Shown one piece after another: positions 41,584 to 50,096 of a stretch of DNA of 64,000 nt. The stretch spans positions 1 through 64,000 of the forward strand of contig PLZB01000070.1 of the NCBI GenBank assembly GCA_003151955.1. The letters run 5' to 3'. How positions within the stretch are numbered: position 1 is the first letter of the stretch; the number at the start of each line of letters is the position of its first letter. A model generated the notes under the pieces. The model was not told where the DNA came from. It saw nothing but the letters and a program-made list of their open reading frames with translations, and made no database searches. A program made the position numbers and the translations under genes. The DNA is from Acidimicrobiaceae bacterium (GTDB lineage: Bacteria; Actinomycetota; Acidimicrobiia; Acidimicrobiales; UBA8190).

Positions 41584-42999
41584 CTACCAGGCGTCGATGA
41601 GATCCTCGGGCCCGAGACACCAGGCCGCGCCCTGGGCGGTCACGCCGTTGCGCCCGACGGCGACCAGCAGCGTGGAGGCGTCGGCGCCGGGGATCTCCAG
41701 GGTGTCCCTGGCCAGGACGGCGAGATCGCGCTGCTCGAAGGGGTCGTTCTCCAACCACTTGATGGACCCGGTGAATGTGATGCGCCTGGCAATCGGACCG
41801 CGGTCGGCGCCGACGAGGTCGACCTCGGGGTGGTTGGTCCGGGTCCAGTAGCCCCCGACGGCCCCACCCTGAAGGGGACCGAGGGGCAGGAGCCGGGCCA
41901 GGGCCTCACGGACGACGGGCTCGACCGCCCGCCCCCGCCAGCTCGACCAGTCGGAGCGGACCCGGGCCAGGACCCGGTCGCCCCGGCCCCGCTCGATCTC
42001 GGCCAGGTGGGGTCCGACGAATCGGAGCCAGAACCGGAGGTAGGGATCGGCCACCCGGTAGCGGGTCTCCCGGCTGGGCGCCGCGGAGAGGGGGAGGTCC
42101 CGGGCCACGACGCGTTTGTCGAGGAGGATCCCGAGGGCCCGCTCGAGGCTCGTGGCCTGGAGTCCGCCGGCGGCCCTGGCAATGGTGGAAAAGGTCGTCT
42201 CCCCGGAGCCGATCTGGCTCAGGACGTCCCGGGCCTGGGCCGTCGAGGGGAATTCAGCAGCCAGGACGCGTTCGGCACTCACGATGAGAGGAGAGGTGGG
42301 ATCAGCGAAAGCCGACTCGAGGTATTCCCACATCGTCGCTCCCGACGGCCAGTCGTCGCAGATGAGGGGCAGGCCGCCCGTGAGGAGATAGGCGTCGAAG
42401 GCGTCAGCGGCGGAGGGGGCTCCGACAAGGTCGGAGACGGCCCGGGGGGACAGGGGCGGGACGATCAGCTCGGTCCCCCGCTGGAAGAAGGCCCTGCCGT
42501 GGGTGTCGAGGGCTTCCATCATGGCCAGGTCGGAGCCGACCAGGACGAGGAGGACTGGCCGGCGGGACAGGAGGCGGTCCCATTGCTTCTGGAACGTCCC
42601 CTCGAGGCTGGGGTCATCGGCCAGGAGGTAGGGGAACTCGTCGACGACGACAACAGCGGGTTGGTCCACGGGAAGCGCCCGATCGAGCATCCGGAGGGCT
42701 GCATCCCAGGTCTCGGGGACCACCCCTTGGAAGAGGTCGGCTCCGGGCAGGGTGGAGGAACGGGCCTCCTCGGCGAAGAGGGCCAGCTCCCGCCGGCCCT
42801 GGGTCGATGCGGTGAAGAAGAGGGCGGGGACGCCGCTGGCGTCGAGGAAGGTCTCGAGGAGGCGACTCTTCCCGACCCGGCGACGACCCCGGACGAGGAG
42901 ACACCGGCCGGGACGGTCGGTTCCGATCGTGGCCCGGACTCGATCGAGCAGTCCCGTCAGGGACGTCAGCTCTGATTCCCGCCCGACGAACCCACCCAT
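41584..42999 (-). CDS. AAA ATPase of the archaeal/DUF234 type
   Basis: 471 residues. N-terminal P-loop GRRRVGKSRLLE, Walker B VVVVDEFPYLL and sensor SDLAMMEAL. The C-terminal part (WLRFVGPHLAEIERG, EVDLVGADRG) is the DUF234 nuclease-like domain. Family members are widespread, with unclear roles (some mobile or defence-linked). ATG at 42999. It is divergent from the Xre/nucleotidyltransferase pair, with nested inverted repeats between them. Confidence 0.83.
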   Translation of the reverse strand: MGGFVGRESELTSLTGLLDRVRATIGTDRPGRCLLVRGRRRVGKSRLLETFLDASGVPALFFTASTQGRRELALFAEEARSSTLPGADLFQGVVPETWDAALRMLDRALPVDQPAVVVVDEFPYLLADDPSLEGTFQKQWDRLLSRRPVLLVLVGSDLAMMEALDTHGRAFFQRGTELIVPPLSPRAVSDLVGAPSAADAFDAYLLTGGLPLICDDWPSGATMWEYLESAFADPTSPLIVSAERVLAAEFPSTAQARDVLSQIGSGETTFSTIARAAGGLQATSLERALGILLDKRVVARDLPLSAAPSRETRYRVADPYLRFWLRFVGPHLAEIERGRGDRVLARVRSDWSSWRGRAVEPVVREALARLLPLGPLQGGAVGGYWTRTNHPEVDLVGADRGPIARRITFTGSIKWLENDPFEQRDLAVLARDTLEIPGADASTLLVAVGRNGVTAQGAAWCLGPEDLIDAW

Positions 43000-43010
43000 C
43001 GCGCACCCCG

Positions 43011-43055
43011 TTCGATACTAACTCTCACGATAGTATCATTGATGTTAGTTACGAA
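43011..43055. promoter_or_regulatory. Nested inverted repeats in a divergent promoter region
   Basis: Inner: GATACTA (43014-43020) and TAGTATC (43031-43037), a perfect inverted pair with a 10-base spacer. Outer: TTCGATACTAAC (43011-43022) against GTTAGTTACGAA (43044-43055), 10 of 12 matching. They lie just upstream of the ATPase start and upstream of the Xre gene. Likely operator(s). Confidence 0.6.
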
Positions 43056-43081
43056 GGCTGACGTCCGGCCCGATTTCTCGC

Positions 43082-43142
43082 ACTGTATATGCTGTGCTGC
43101 CGACTACCGGGCGAACCGCCCGCCATTCCGTTGCATATATGC
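43082..43142 (+). promoter_or_regulatory. AT-rich promoter elements before the Xre/nucleotidyltransferase pair
   Basis: CACTGTATATGCTGTG (43081-43096) and the perfect palindrome GCATATATGC (43133-43142), which ends 8 bases before the ATG at 43151. The first resembles the sequences at 22913 and 35270. They probably include the -10 box and an antitoxin operator. Confidence 0.45.
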
Positions 43143-43150
43143 TTACGGGT

Positions 43151-43750
43151 ATGCAGGACGCAGCTCAGCTTGTCTGGAATGCCCGCACGGCCGCCGGGCT
43201 GTCCGTCCGGTCAATGGCCGAGCGGGCTGGTGTTCCCGCTTCGACCATCAGCAGGGTGGAATCGAGGCGAGTCGACCCCACCGTCGGGATGTTGCGGAGG
43301 ATCCTCGATGGAGCGGGCCAGGACCTCGTTGTAACCGGCCACACCAGAACCGAAGGATTGGGCCCCACCATCGCTGAACTCGCTGATGCCTGGAGGACGA
43401 CTCCCCTGGGTCCGCGCCCCGACTGGACCAGGCTTCGGGCATTCGTCGACTACCTCATGCTCAAGCCGGTCCATATCCGAACTGCGATCGCTCACGCACC
43501 TTGGCCATCTGGTGTGCCGATCGTCGATGCGCTCCTGGCCTCAATGGCGGAGAAGCTCGCCGATGATCGGGGCCTCCCCCGACCGAAATGGACGGGGACG
43601 GTTCCCGGCCTCGATCAGGAGTGGCTGACCCCGGGAACACCTCGGATGCAGGCCGCGGTCCGTTCGGCCACGCCACCACAGTTCCTGCGCCGGGGACTTC
43701 TTGTCGACTCCGGCAGCCTCTGGAGACAGGGCGCAACTGGAGGTGCGTGA
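43151..43750 (+). CDS. Xre family antitoxin-like regulator
   Basis: 199 residues. N-terminal helix-turn-helix: AAQLVWNARTAAGLSVRSMAERAGVPASTISRVE, then SRRVDPTVGMLRRILDGAGQDL. The rest is helical (about 110 residues). Such proteins pair with DUF6036-type nucleotidyltransferases. ATG at 43151. Its stop overlaps the start region of the nucleotidyltransferase. Confidence 0.83.
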   Translation: MQDAAQLVWNARTAAGLSVRSMAERAGVPASTISRVESRRVDPTVGMLRRILDGAGQDLVVTGHTRTEGLGPTIAELADAWRTTPLGPRPDWTRLRAFVDYLMLKPVHIRTAIAHAPWPSGVPIVDALLASMAEKLADDRGLPRPKWTGTVPGLDQEWLTPGTPRMQAAVRSATPPQFLRRGLLVDSGSLWRQGATGGA

Positions 43751-44267
43751 GAACCCGCTCGACGCCAGCGATATCCGGGACTATCTCGTCGAGGTCGCCC
43801 AGGTGCTCCCTGACGACTGCCCTCAACAGGTCATCGTCATCGTCGGCGGTTCGCTGCTGGCGTGGCTCGGTTTGAGGGAAACGACAGCCGATGTCGACAG
43901 CGTCAAGCGGATCGAATCAGCCCTTCGGGAAGCCGTCGCCGAAGTGGCCCACCGCCATGGCCTCTCGGAGCGATGGCTGAACGATGCCGCTGCCGGCTTC
44001 GTCCCCGCAACCTTCGATGAACAGAAATGTTCCCTCCTGCTCGAGGACCCTCGGCTTCGGGTGCTCGGCGCCCCCCTCCAGCAGGTGTTCGTCATGAAGC
44101 TCTTCGCGGCTCGGGCCAGCGATTTCGACGACCTCGTCGTGATCTGGGACAGATGCGGGTTCAACTCACCTGAAGAGGCGGCTGAGCTCTTTCATTCTGC
44201 CTACCCCCATCTCGAACGAGACGAGTTCCTGGCCGACCACATCCGAGGGCTCGCCGATTCGTCATGA
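43743..44267 (+). CDS. DUF6036-like nucleotidyltransferase (toxin candidate)
   Basis: About 174 residues. Nucleotidyltransferase site VIVGGSLLAWLGLRETTADVD (GGS, then Asp-x-Asp), followed by QVFVMKLFAARASDFDDLVVI, where the Lys and the Asp cluster are family marks. Partner of the preceding Xre gene, so the pair is a probable toxin-antitoxin or defence module. The start is uncertain: GTG at 43743 overlaps the Xre stop, and TTG 43701 is an alternative with GGGGAC upstream. Confidence 0.75.
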   Translation: MRENPLDASDIRDYLVEVAQVLPDDCPQQVIVIVGGSLLAWLGLRETTADVDSVKRIESALREAVAEVAHRHGLSERWLNDAAAGFVPATFDEQKCSLLLEDPRLRVLGAPLQQVFVMKLFAARASDFDDLVVIWDRCGFNSPEEAAELFHSAYPHLERDEFLADHIRGLADSS

Positions 44268-44321
44268 GCCGGACAGCGCGAGAGGGCGCGGTCGGACCGA
44301 CAGGCCGAACCAAGCAGGAGA

Positions 44322-44831
44322 TCAGGGCTGGCCGACGAACTGGACCGAAACGGCCTGTGACCTCGATGGAGGGATGACCGGGATGGGGGTGAACCACACC
44401 GTCCCGGTTCCCCCGCAGGGGAGGAGGAGGGACGTGGGGAGGGGCTTGGGGCTGTCGTAGCGGGTGAAGATCGTCGCCCCGGCCGGGGCGACCGCCCCGG
44501 GGGTGGCGGGCGGTGGAGTACCGAAGAAGACGCCGATCTCCTTGTCGTTGCCGGTGGCCCCGAGGGAGCCCCCTGAGGTGGAGGGAGGGAAGAGCTCGTG
44601 GACGGCCAGGGTCTGGCCGGCCATGGGATGACCGGTCTGGCCGGGACGGACAGGGCCGAAGCAGGCCATCCGGATCGTGATGGGGACGATCGTGTTCCCG
44701 GAGACGCCGTTGACGACGCCGGTGAAGAACTGGTTCGGCCCCACCGACCTGGCCGCCCCGGCCGGCAGGGCGGGGATCACCGCGCCGATGACCATCAGGC
44801 CGACGACCGCCCCGATCCTCCGCATGCCCAT
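44322..44831 (-). CDS. Secreted hypothetical protein
   Basis: 169 residues. Signal peptide MGMRRIGAVVGLMVIGAVIP (part), cleaved near PAGAA. The mature protein has two Cys (MACFGP, LPCGG) and a beta-sandwich-like strand rhythm, ending VSVQFVGQP. No family is recognised. ATG 44831; the next ATG 6 bases later is equally possible. It stands alone at the edge of the metabolic operon. Confidence 0.6.
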   Translation of the reverse strand: MGMRRIGAVVGLMVIGAVIPALPAGAARSVGPNQFFTGVVNGVSGNTIVPITIRMACFGPVRPGQTGHPMAGQTLAVHELFPPSTSGGSLGATGNDKEIGVFFGTPPPATPGAVAPAGATIFTRYDSPKPLPTSLLLPCGGTGTVWFTPIPVIPPSRSQAVSVQFVGQP

Positions 44832-44951
44832 GCCCCCACCGCCTGTTCGACTCGATGCCCTGCCATTGTGGGCCGCTGCCGTGGCGAGGGTCAATGGGTG
44901 CCGGACAGGCCGGGGACGGACCACTCGGAGTGCACATCCTCGCGCTCCCCG

Positions 44952-45341
44952 CTACTCGAAGACGAGCTTGTCCACTTCCCAGTAGGCCCGGAGGGCGGCG
45001 AGCTTCCCGTCGGGGGAGGCCCGGTAGGTGGAGACGACCCGGCAGATGCCGGTCTCCCCCCCCATGGTGATGTGGATCTCGCCGACGTTGGCCACCTCGA
45101 CACCGCAGTCGTAGGAGTCGGTGATGTGGAAGGTGATGGCCTCGGAGGAGACGATGACGGTGTCGTAGAAGGCGGCGATGGCCTCGGGGCCGTGATGACC
45201 CTTCCCCTCGGGGTCGAGGATGGAGGGACCGATGGGGTCCTCGACGAAGCCGTCCTCGGCGAAGAGGGCCAGCCAGCCGTCGCGGTCCTTGGCCTCGATG
45301 AGGGCCATCGACTGCCTGGAGAGCTCGTAGGCGACACCCAT
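44952..45341 (-). CDS. NTF2/SnoaL-like protein (steroid isomerase fold)
   Basis: 129 residues: ALIEAKDRDGWLALFAEDGFVEDPIG, HHGPEAIAAFYDTVI, RVVSTYRASPDGKLAALRAYWEVDKL. This is the SnoaL/NTF2 cone fold. Often a ketosteroid isomerase-like or hydratase/dehydratase accessory in lipid or steroid catabolism. Last gene of the SDR-LLM-NTF2 run, 5 bases after the LLM gene. Confidence 0.8.
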   Translation of the reverse strand: MGVAYELSRQSMALIEAKDRDGWLALFAEDGFVEDPIGPSILDPEGKGHHGPEAIAAFYDTVIVSSEAITFHITDSYDCGVEVANVGEIHITMGGETGICRVVSTYRASPDGKLAALRAYWEVDKLVFE

Positions 45342-45346
45342 GGTGG

Positions 45347-46228
45347 TCAGTCCTTCCCGGTCGTGGCCACGACGTCGTCGGCGAAGCGGCGGAGGTTGTC
45401 GATCTTGGTCTGGAGGGTCTCGGTGTCCTGGGGGACGCCGTAGGGCCAGCGGAAGCCGACGATGACGTCCGTCACCCCCTGGTCCTCGAGCCGGCGGACC
45501 CCGTCGACGGTGTAGGCGTCGAGGGAGATGACGTGGACCTCGAAGGGCTCACTTGCACGGCCCTCCTCGGCCCGGAGCTCCCCGAGGCGGGAGAGGAGTC
45601 CGGGGAGGTCGGCGGGGTCCCCGCCGCCGTGGAGCCAGCCGTCACCCATCCGGGCCGCCCGGCGGAGGGCGGCCTCGCCGTGGCCACCGATGAGGATCGG
45701 GACGGGGAGGGTCGGGGCCGGGGTCATCATGACCCGGGGGACCTCGAAGACCTCGCCGTGGTACTCGAACCAGTCCCCGGTGGTCAGGCCCTTGATCACG
45801 TCGAGCATCTCGTCCATCCGCTTCCCCCGGCGGGCCCAGGGGACGTCGGTGAGGGCGTAGTCCTCGGGCCAGGGGCTGGTCCCCACCCCGAATCCGAGGC
45901 GGTTGTCGGAGAGGACGGCCACCGAGGAGACCTGCTTGGCTACGAGCACCGGGTGGCGGATGGGGAGCTTCACCACGAAGGTGACGAAGCGGAGGGTGGT
46001 GGTGACCGCCGCCAGGGCGGGGATGAGGGAGAAGGGCTCGAGGAAGGGCTTCCCCTCGAGGAATTCCCGGGTCCCGTCGGGGTTGAAGGGGTAGGTGGCC
46101 TCGGACTCGGCCGGGTAGCAGATGGAGTCGGGGACGACGAAGGAGTGGTAGCCGGCCTCTTCGGCGGCCCGGGCCAGGGGGAGGTAGAAGGCCGGGTCCA
46201 CCATGGACTCTGCGTAGGAGAACCGCAC
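45347..46228 (-). CDS. LLM-class F420-dependent oxidoreductase
   Basis: 293 residues. TIM-barrel luciferase-like enzyme of the actinobacterial F420 group. Family marks: FVVPDSICYPAESE, RFVTFVVKLPIRHPVLVAKQVSSVAVLS, GFGVGTSPWPEDYALTDVPWARRGKRMDEMLDVI and PTLPVPILIGGHGEAALRRAARMGDGWLHGGG. It transfers hydride from reduced F420 to an unknown (probably steroid or acyl) substrate. GTG start at 46228, one base after the SDR stop. Confidence 0.9.
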   Translation of the reverse strand: MRFSYAESMVDPAFYLPLARAAEEAGYHSFVVPDSICYPAESEATYPFNPDGTREFLEGKPFLEPFSLIPALAAVTTTLRFVTFVVKLPIRHPVLVAKQVSSVAVLSDNRLGFGVGTSPWPEDYALTDVPWARRGKRMDEMLDVIKGLTTGDWFEYHGEVFEVPRVMMTPAPTLPVPILIGGHGEAALRRAARMGDGWLHGGGDPADLPGLLSRLGELRAEEGRASEPFEVHVISLDAYTVDGVRRLEDQGVTDVIVGFRWPYGVPQDTETLQTKIDNLRRFADDVVATTGKD

Positions 46229-46229
46229 C

Positions 46230-47132
46230 TCAGGCGTTGGGCTTCTCGCCGGAGGTGGCGGCCTGGCGGATGGACTCGAGCTGGTCGATGAGCCCCATCT
46301 TCTCCACCCCGACCTCGGCGAAGCGCTCGGCGATCTGCTCCGGGGTCCAGCGGCCCTCGGTCTTCATGGAGCGGACCTCGACGGGCTGGTTCCAGACGGC
46401 GATCTTCCCGCCCACCACCGTGTAGACCTGCCCGGTCACGTCCTTGGAGGCGTCGGAGAGGAGGTAGGCGGCCATGGGGGCGATGTCCTCGGGGTCGCCC
46501 ATCTCGGCCAGCTCCATGGGGACGTTGGCAGACATCCGGGTCCGGGCGATGGGGGCGATGGCGTTGGCCCGGACCCCGTAGCGGTACATCCCGACGGCGG
46601 CCGACCGGACCAGGGAGACGATCCCGCCTTTGGCCGAGGCATAGTTGGCCTGGGCCACGCTCCCGGTGAAGGCGCCCGAGGTGATCCCGACCAGGGAGCC
46701 GGACTTCTGCTCCCGCATGACCTCGGCGGCGTGGCGGAAGACGGTGAAGTGGCCCTTCAGGTGGACCCGGATGACGGCGTCCCACTCGTCCTCGGACATC
46801 TTGAAGAGCATCCGCTCCCGGAGGATCCCGGCCACGCAGACGGCCCCGTCGATCCGGCCCCAGGCCTCGACGGCGGCCCCGACGATCCTCTGGCCCCCGG
46901 TCATGGTGGCGACGTCCTCGGCCACGGCCACGGCCTCGCCCCCGAGGGCCTCGATCTCCTTCACCACGGCGTCGGCCACCTCGCTGGTGGGGTCCTCCCC
47001 CGACAGGGAGACCCCGAGGTCGGCCACCACGATCCTGGCCCCCTCGGCGGCACAGCCCAGGGCGATGGCCCGGCCGATGCCACTCCCCCCGCCCGTCACC
47101 ACGATGGCCTTGTCCTGCAGGAATCCAGACAC
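46230..47132 (-). CDS. Short-chain dehydrogenase/reductase (SDR)
   Basis: 300 residues. Cofactor motif TGGGSGIG at the N-terminus, catalytic Ser in SGAFTG, and Tyr/Lys in YASAKGG. Oxidises or reduces an alcohol/ketone, NAD(P)-dependent. The C-terminal 60 residues (after ASKDVTGQVYTVVGG) are an extra tail. First gene of a three-gene operon. Similar actinobacterial SDRs belong to sterol side-chain or lipid degradation, but this is inference. Confidence 0.9.
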   Translation of the reverse strand: MSGFLQDKAIVVTGGGSGIGRAIALGCAAEGARIVVADLGVSLSGEDPTSEVADAVVKEIEALGGEAVAVAEDVATMTGGQRIVGAAVEAWGRIDGAVCVAGILRERMLFKMSEDEWDAVIRVHLKGHFTVFRHAAEVMREQKSGSLVGITSGAFTGSVAQANYASAKGGIVSLVRSAAVGMYRYGVRANAIAPIARTRMSANVPMELAEMGDPEDIAPMAAYLLSDASKDVTGQVYTVVGGKIAVWNQPVEVRSMKTEGRWTPEQIAERFAEVGVEKMGLIDQLESIRQAATSGEKPNA

Positions 47133-47343
47133 CCACGAACCTCCGGTCTCAGTTTCTGACGGTACGTTAGATTACCGATTTCGAGAAGACGGGGCGAAAC
47201 GGAGGGCGGCCCCCTCGTTGTCCGGCGGTTGGGTTGCCGCTCAAGACCCCGGAATTCCTGCCGATGACAGACCGATGTCCTTCATACGGGCGTCATATTG
47301 ATAATTGCCAATATCGGACTCGATTCGAAGGGAAGTACAAGAG

Positions 47344-48354
47344 ATGCGCGAAACCCTGGTCCGCCGCGCCCTTCGGGCGCCCCGAACAGCCGAGCCGGTG
47401 CTCCGTGGCTCCGAGGAGGCGTTCACCCTGATCGAGCTGATGGTGGTCCTCCTGATCATCGCCATCCTGCTCGCCATCGCCATCCCGACGTTCCTGGGGG
47501 TGACCTCGAGCGCCAACGACCGGGCCGCCCAGACCAACGGGACCAACGCCGTCAAGGAGGCGCTGGCCGTCTTCCAGAACAACAACCAGACCTTCAACGC
47601 CGGCCCGTTCTCGAAGTCGGCTCCCGAGTTCGCCTGGAGCAACGACTCCTCGGGCTCGGACTTCCCCCCGGGTGCTCTGGGCAGCGGCGCCAACCTGGCC
47701 AGCTCGGGGACGACCGCCAACGCCGTCAGCTACTGGGTCGGGGACTCCGCCACCTCCGCTGACGGCCTGGCCCTGGTGGTGGCCACCTACGCCAAGGGCA
47801 CCAGCACCTGCTGGTTCGTCGCCGACCTCCAGGCCACCCCGCTCCTGGCCGAGATCGGCGGACCCGGCGGCGACACGGCCACCTTCATGTCGACCTCGGG
47901 GATCACCACCGGCGGCACCTTCTACGCCAAGGCCACCAACACCACCGACTGCCAGGCCTCGATGGCCATCGACCCCTACACCTGGGGAACGACCTGGTCG
48001 AACCCCGGCGTCAACGCCGGCATCGGCGGCGGCGGCAGCACCACGACGGCCGCCACCACCACCACGGTGGGCAACTCGCCGCTGGGACCGGCCTGCACCG
48101 GAGCACTGGCCACGGCTCCATCGTCGATCACCTGGTCGGGGGACTCGTCGTACTTGATCAGCGGGTCGAGCGACGTGACCGGCCCCGGGACCGTCGCTCT
48201 GCGGATGTCGGTGGGCGGTGTGCTGAAGCTCAACGTCGTCCCGGCCAACGGCGGCAGTATCTCGGGCGTCGTCTCCGGGACGACCTACCTGGCTCAGCTG
48301 TTCAACAGCAGCAGCAGCTGCTACTCGGCCGGCCTCACCACCACCGCCCCCTGA
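47344..48354 (+). CDS. Type IV prepilin-like secreted protein
   Basis: 336 residues. Long leader (about 37 residues, basic), then EEA|FTLIELMVVLLIIAILLAIAIP, a classic type IV N-methylation helix with Glu+5, except that the residue before the cut is Ala instead of Gly. Mature domain is Ser/Thr/Gly-rich with two Cys pairs and a Thr-rich insert (GGGGSTTTAATTTT). No type IV pilus machinery lies nearby; the Tad prepilin peptidase is also not in the window. A 13-codon longer start (47305) is possible. Confidence 0.82.
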   Translation: MRETLVRRALRAPRTAEPVLRGSEEAFTLIELMVVLLIIAILLAIAIPTFLGVTSSANDRAAQTNGTNAVKEALAVFQNNNQTFNAGPFSKSAPEFAWSNDSSGSDFPPGALGSGANLASSGTTANAVSYWVGDSATSADGLALVVATYAKGTSTCWFVADLQATPLLAEIGGPGGDTATFMSTSGITTGGTFYAKATNTTDCQASMAIDPYTWGTTWSNPGVNAGIGGGGSTTTAATTTTVGNSPLGPACTGALATAPSSITWSGDSSYLISGSSDVTGPGTVALRMSVGGVLKLNVVPANGGSISGVVSGTTYLAQLFNSSSSCYSAGLTTTAP

Positions 48355-48388
48355 TCGTCTCCCGCCGGGACTGCCGCCCATGACGTCC

Positions 48389-48425
48389 ACGGTCCCGGTC
48401 CCGAGTTTCTCGGGGCCGGGACCGT
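48389..48425 (+). terminator. Strong hairpin after the prepilin gene
   Basis: Arms of 17 bases, ACGGTCCCGGTCCCGAG and its inverted copy with one T-G wobble (48389-48405 and 48409-48425), loop TTT. No T-tract follows, which is common for high-GC actinobacterial terminators. Confidence 0.7.
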
Positions 48426-48491
48426 AGCGCGCTTCGACGCACTCTGCCGGGATGGCAGAGCGGCTGGTTCCTCCTCACCTTGACCCCAGAC

Positions 48492-48509
48492 GAGAACGTG
48501 TTCTAGTCT
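48492..48509 (+). promoter_or_regulatory. KstR-like operator over the -10 of the acyl-CoA synthetase gene
   Basis: GAGAACGTGTTCTAG (48492-48506) with the perfect core AGAACGTGTTCT. It fits the KstR motif TnnAACnnGTTnnA except for the first base. The -10 box TAGTCT (48504-48509) overlaps its right arm. A matching design is at 59967-59984. Confidence 0.65.
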
Positions 48510-48545
48510 TCCCGGGCGTCGAGCGGACCTTCCTGGGAGGGAATC

Positions 48546-50096
48546 ATGGGTGACTTCGGTTTCTGGGCCATGGCGGAGGAGATGCCGGACCAGCTGGCCC
48601 TGGTCACCCCGGACGGGGTGGAGATCAGCGCCGGGGAGCTCCTGGGCCGGGCCAACCAGGTCGTCCACGCCTTCCGGCAGCTGGGGCTGAAGCGGGGGGA
48701 CACGGTCGCCTTCGTCCTGCCGAACTGCCCCGAGGTCTTCGAGATCTACCTGGCCGCCCTCCAGGCCGGGATGTTCATCGTCCCCATCAACCACCACCTG
48801 GTCGGGACGGAGATCGCCTACATCGTGAAGGACTCCGAGGCCTCCCTCTTCATCGGCCACGAGCGGTTCACGGACATCTGCTACGACGCCACCGAGGAGG
48901 CCGAGGTCCCCAACACCCGGTGCCTCGCCGTCGGGGAGATCTCGGGCTTCTCCTCCTATGCCCAGCTCCGGGACAACCAGCCCACGACGAAGCCCGCGGA
49001 CCGGCGCATCGGGGACACCATGAACTACACCTCGGGGACGACGGGGCACCCCAAGGGGGTCCGCCGTCCCCTGGCCGACGCCTCCCCGGAGGAGGTGGCC
49101 CTGGGCCTGGCCGGGATCCTCTTCCTCTTCGGGATCCAGCCCCGGGACGACAACGTCCACCTCCTCGGCTCCCCGCTCTACCACACCGCCGTCCTCCGGT
49201 TCTCGGGGGCCTCACTCCATCTTGGGCACTCCGTGGTGATGATGGACAAGTGGACGGCCGAGGACAACCTCCGGCTCATCGAGCAGTACAAGGTCACCCA
49301 CTCCCACATGGTCCCGACCCAGTTCCACCGGCTCCTGGCCCTCCCCGAGGAGACCCGGAACCGGTACGACCTCTCCTCCCTCCGGCACATGATCCACGCC
49401 GCCGCCCCCTGCCCTGTCCCGACCAAGCAGGCCATGATCGAGTGGTGGGGACCCTGCATCGACGAGTACTACGCCGCCTCCGAGGGGGGCGGGACGGTGG
49501 TGAACACCGAGGAGTGGCTGAAGAAGCCGGGGACCGTCGGGAAGGCCTGGCCCATCTCGGAGATCGCCATCTTCGACGACGACAACAACCGGCTCGAGGC
49601 GGACCAGCTGGGCACCGTCTACATGTCCATGCAGACCGGGGACTTCGAGTACCACAAGGACAAGGACAAGACCGAGAAGAACCGGATCGGGAAGTTCTTC
49701 ACCGTCGGGGACGTCGGCTACCTCGACGCCGACGGCTACCTCTTCCTCTCCGACCGGAAGACCGACATGATCATCTCGGGCGGGGCCAACATCTACCCGG
49801 CCGAGATCGAGAACGTCCTCCTCCAGCACCCCGAGATCGTCGACGTCGCCGTCTTCGGGATCCCCAACGACGACTGGGGTGAAGAGGTGAAGGCCGTGGT
49901 CGAGACCGTCGACGGCGTCACCGGGTCCCCCGAGCTCGAGGCCGCCATCCTGACCTGGTGCGAGCCGAGGCTGGCCAAGTTCAAGACGCCGAGGACCATC
50001 GACTTCACCACCGAGATGCCCCGGGACCCCAACGGGAAGCTCTACAAGCGGAAGCTCCGGGACCCCTACTGGGAAGGCCGGGAGCGGGCCATCTGA
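48546..50096 (+). CDS. Acyl-CoA synthetase (AMP-forming)
   Basis: 516 residues. Adenylate-forming enzyme: P-loop-like YTSGTTGHPKG, then YYAASEGGGTVV, TVGDVGYLDADGYLFLSDRKTDMIISGGANIYPAEIE (motifs A5-A8) and the C-terminal Lys in PNGKLYKRKL. Activates a fatty or steroid side-chain acid to its CoA ester. ATG at 48546 after GGGAGGG. Its promoter has a KstR-like operator. It converges with and slightly overlaps the TetR gene. Confidence 0.93.
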   Translation: MGDFGFWAMAEEMPDQLALVTPDGVEISAGELLGRANQVVHAFRQLGLKRGDTVAFVLPNCPEVFEIYLAALQAGMFIVPINHHLVGTEIAYIVKDSEASLFIGHERFTDICYDATEEAEVPNTRCLAVGEISGFSSYAQLRDNQPTTKPADRRIGDTMNYTSGTTGHPKGVRRPLADASPEEVALGLAGILFLFGIQPRDDNVHLLGSPLYHTAVLRFSGASLHLGHSVVMMDKWTAEDNLRLIEQYKVTHSHMVPTQFHRLLALPEETRNRYDLSSLRHMIHAAAPCPVPTKQAMIEWWGPCIDEYYAASEGGGTVVNTEEWLKKPGTVGKAWPISEIAIFDDDNNRLEADQLGTVYMSMQTGDFEYHKDKDKTEKNRIGKFFTVGDVGYLDADGYLFLSDRKTDMIISGGANIYPAEIENVLLQHPEIVDVAVFGIPNDDWGEEVKAVVETVDGVTGSPELEAAILTWCEPRLAKFKTPRTIDFTTEMPRDPNGKLYKRKLRDPYWEGRERAI

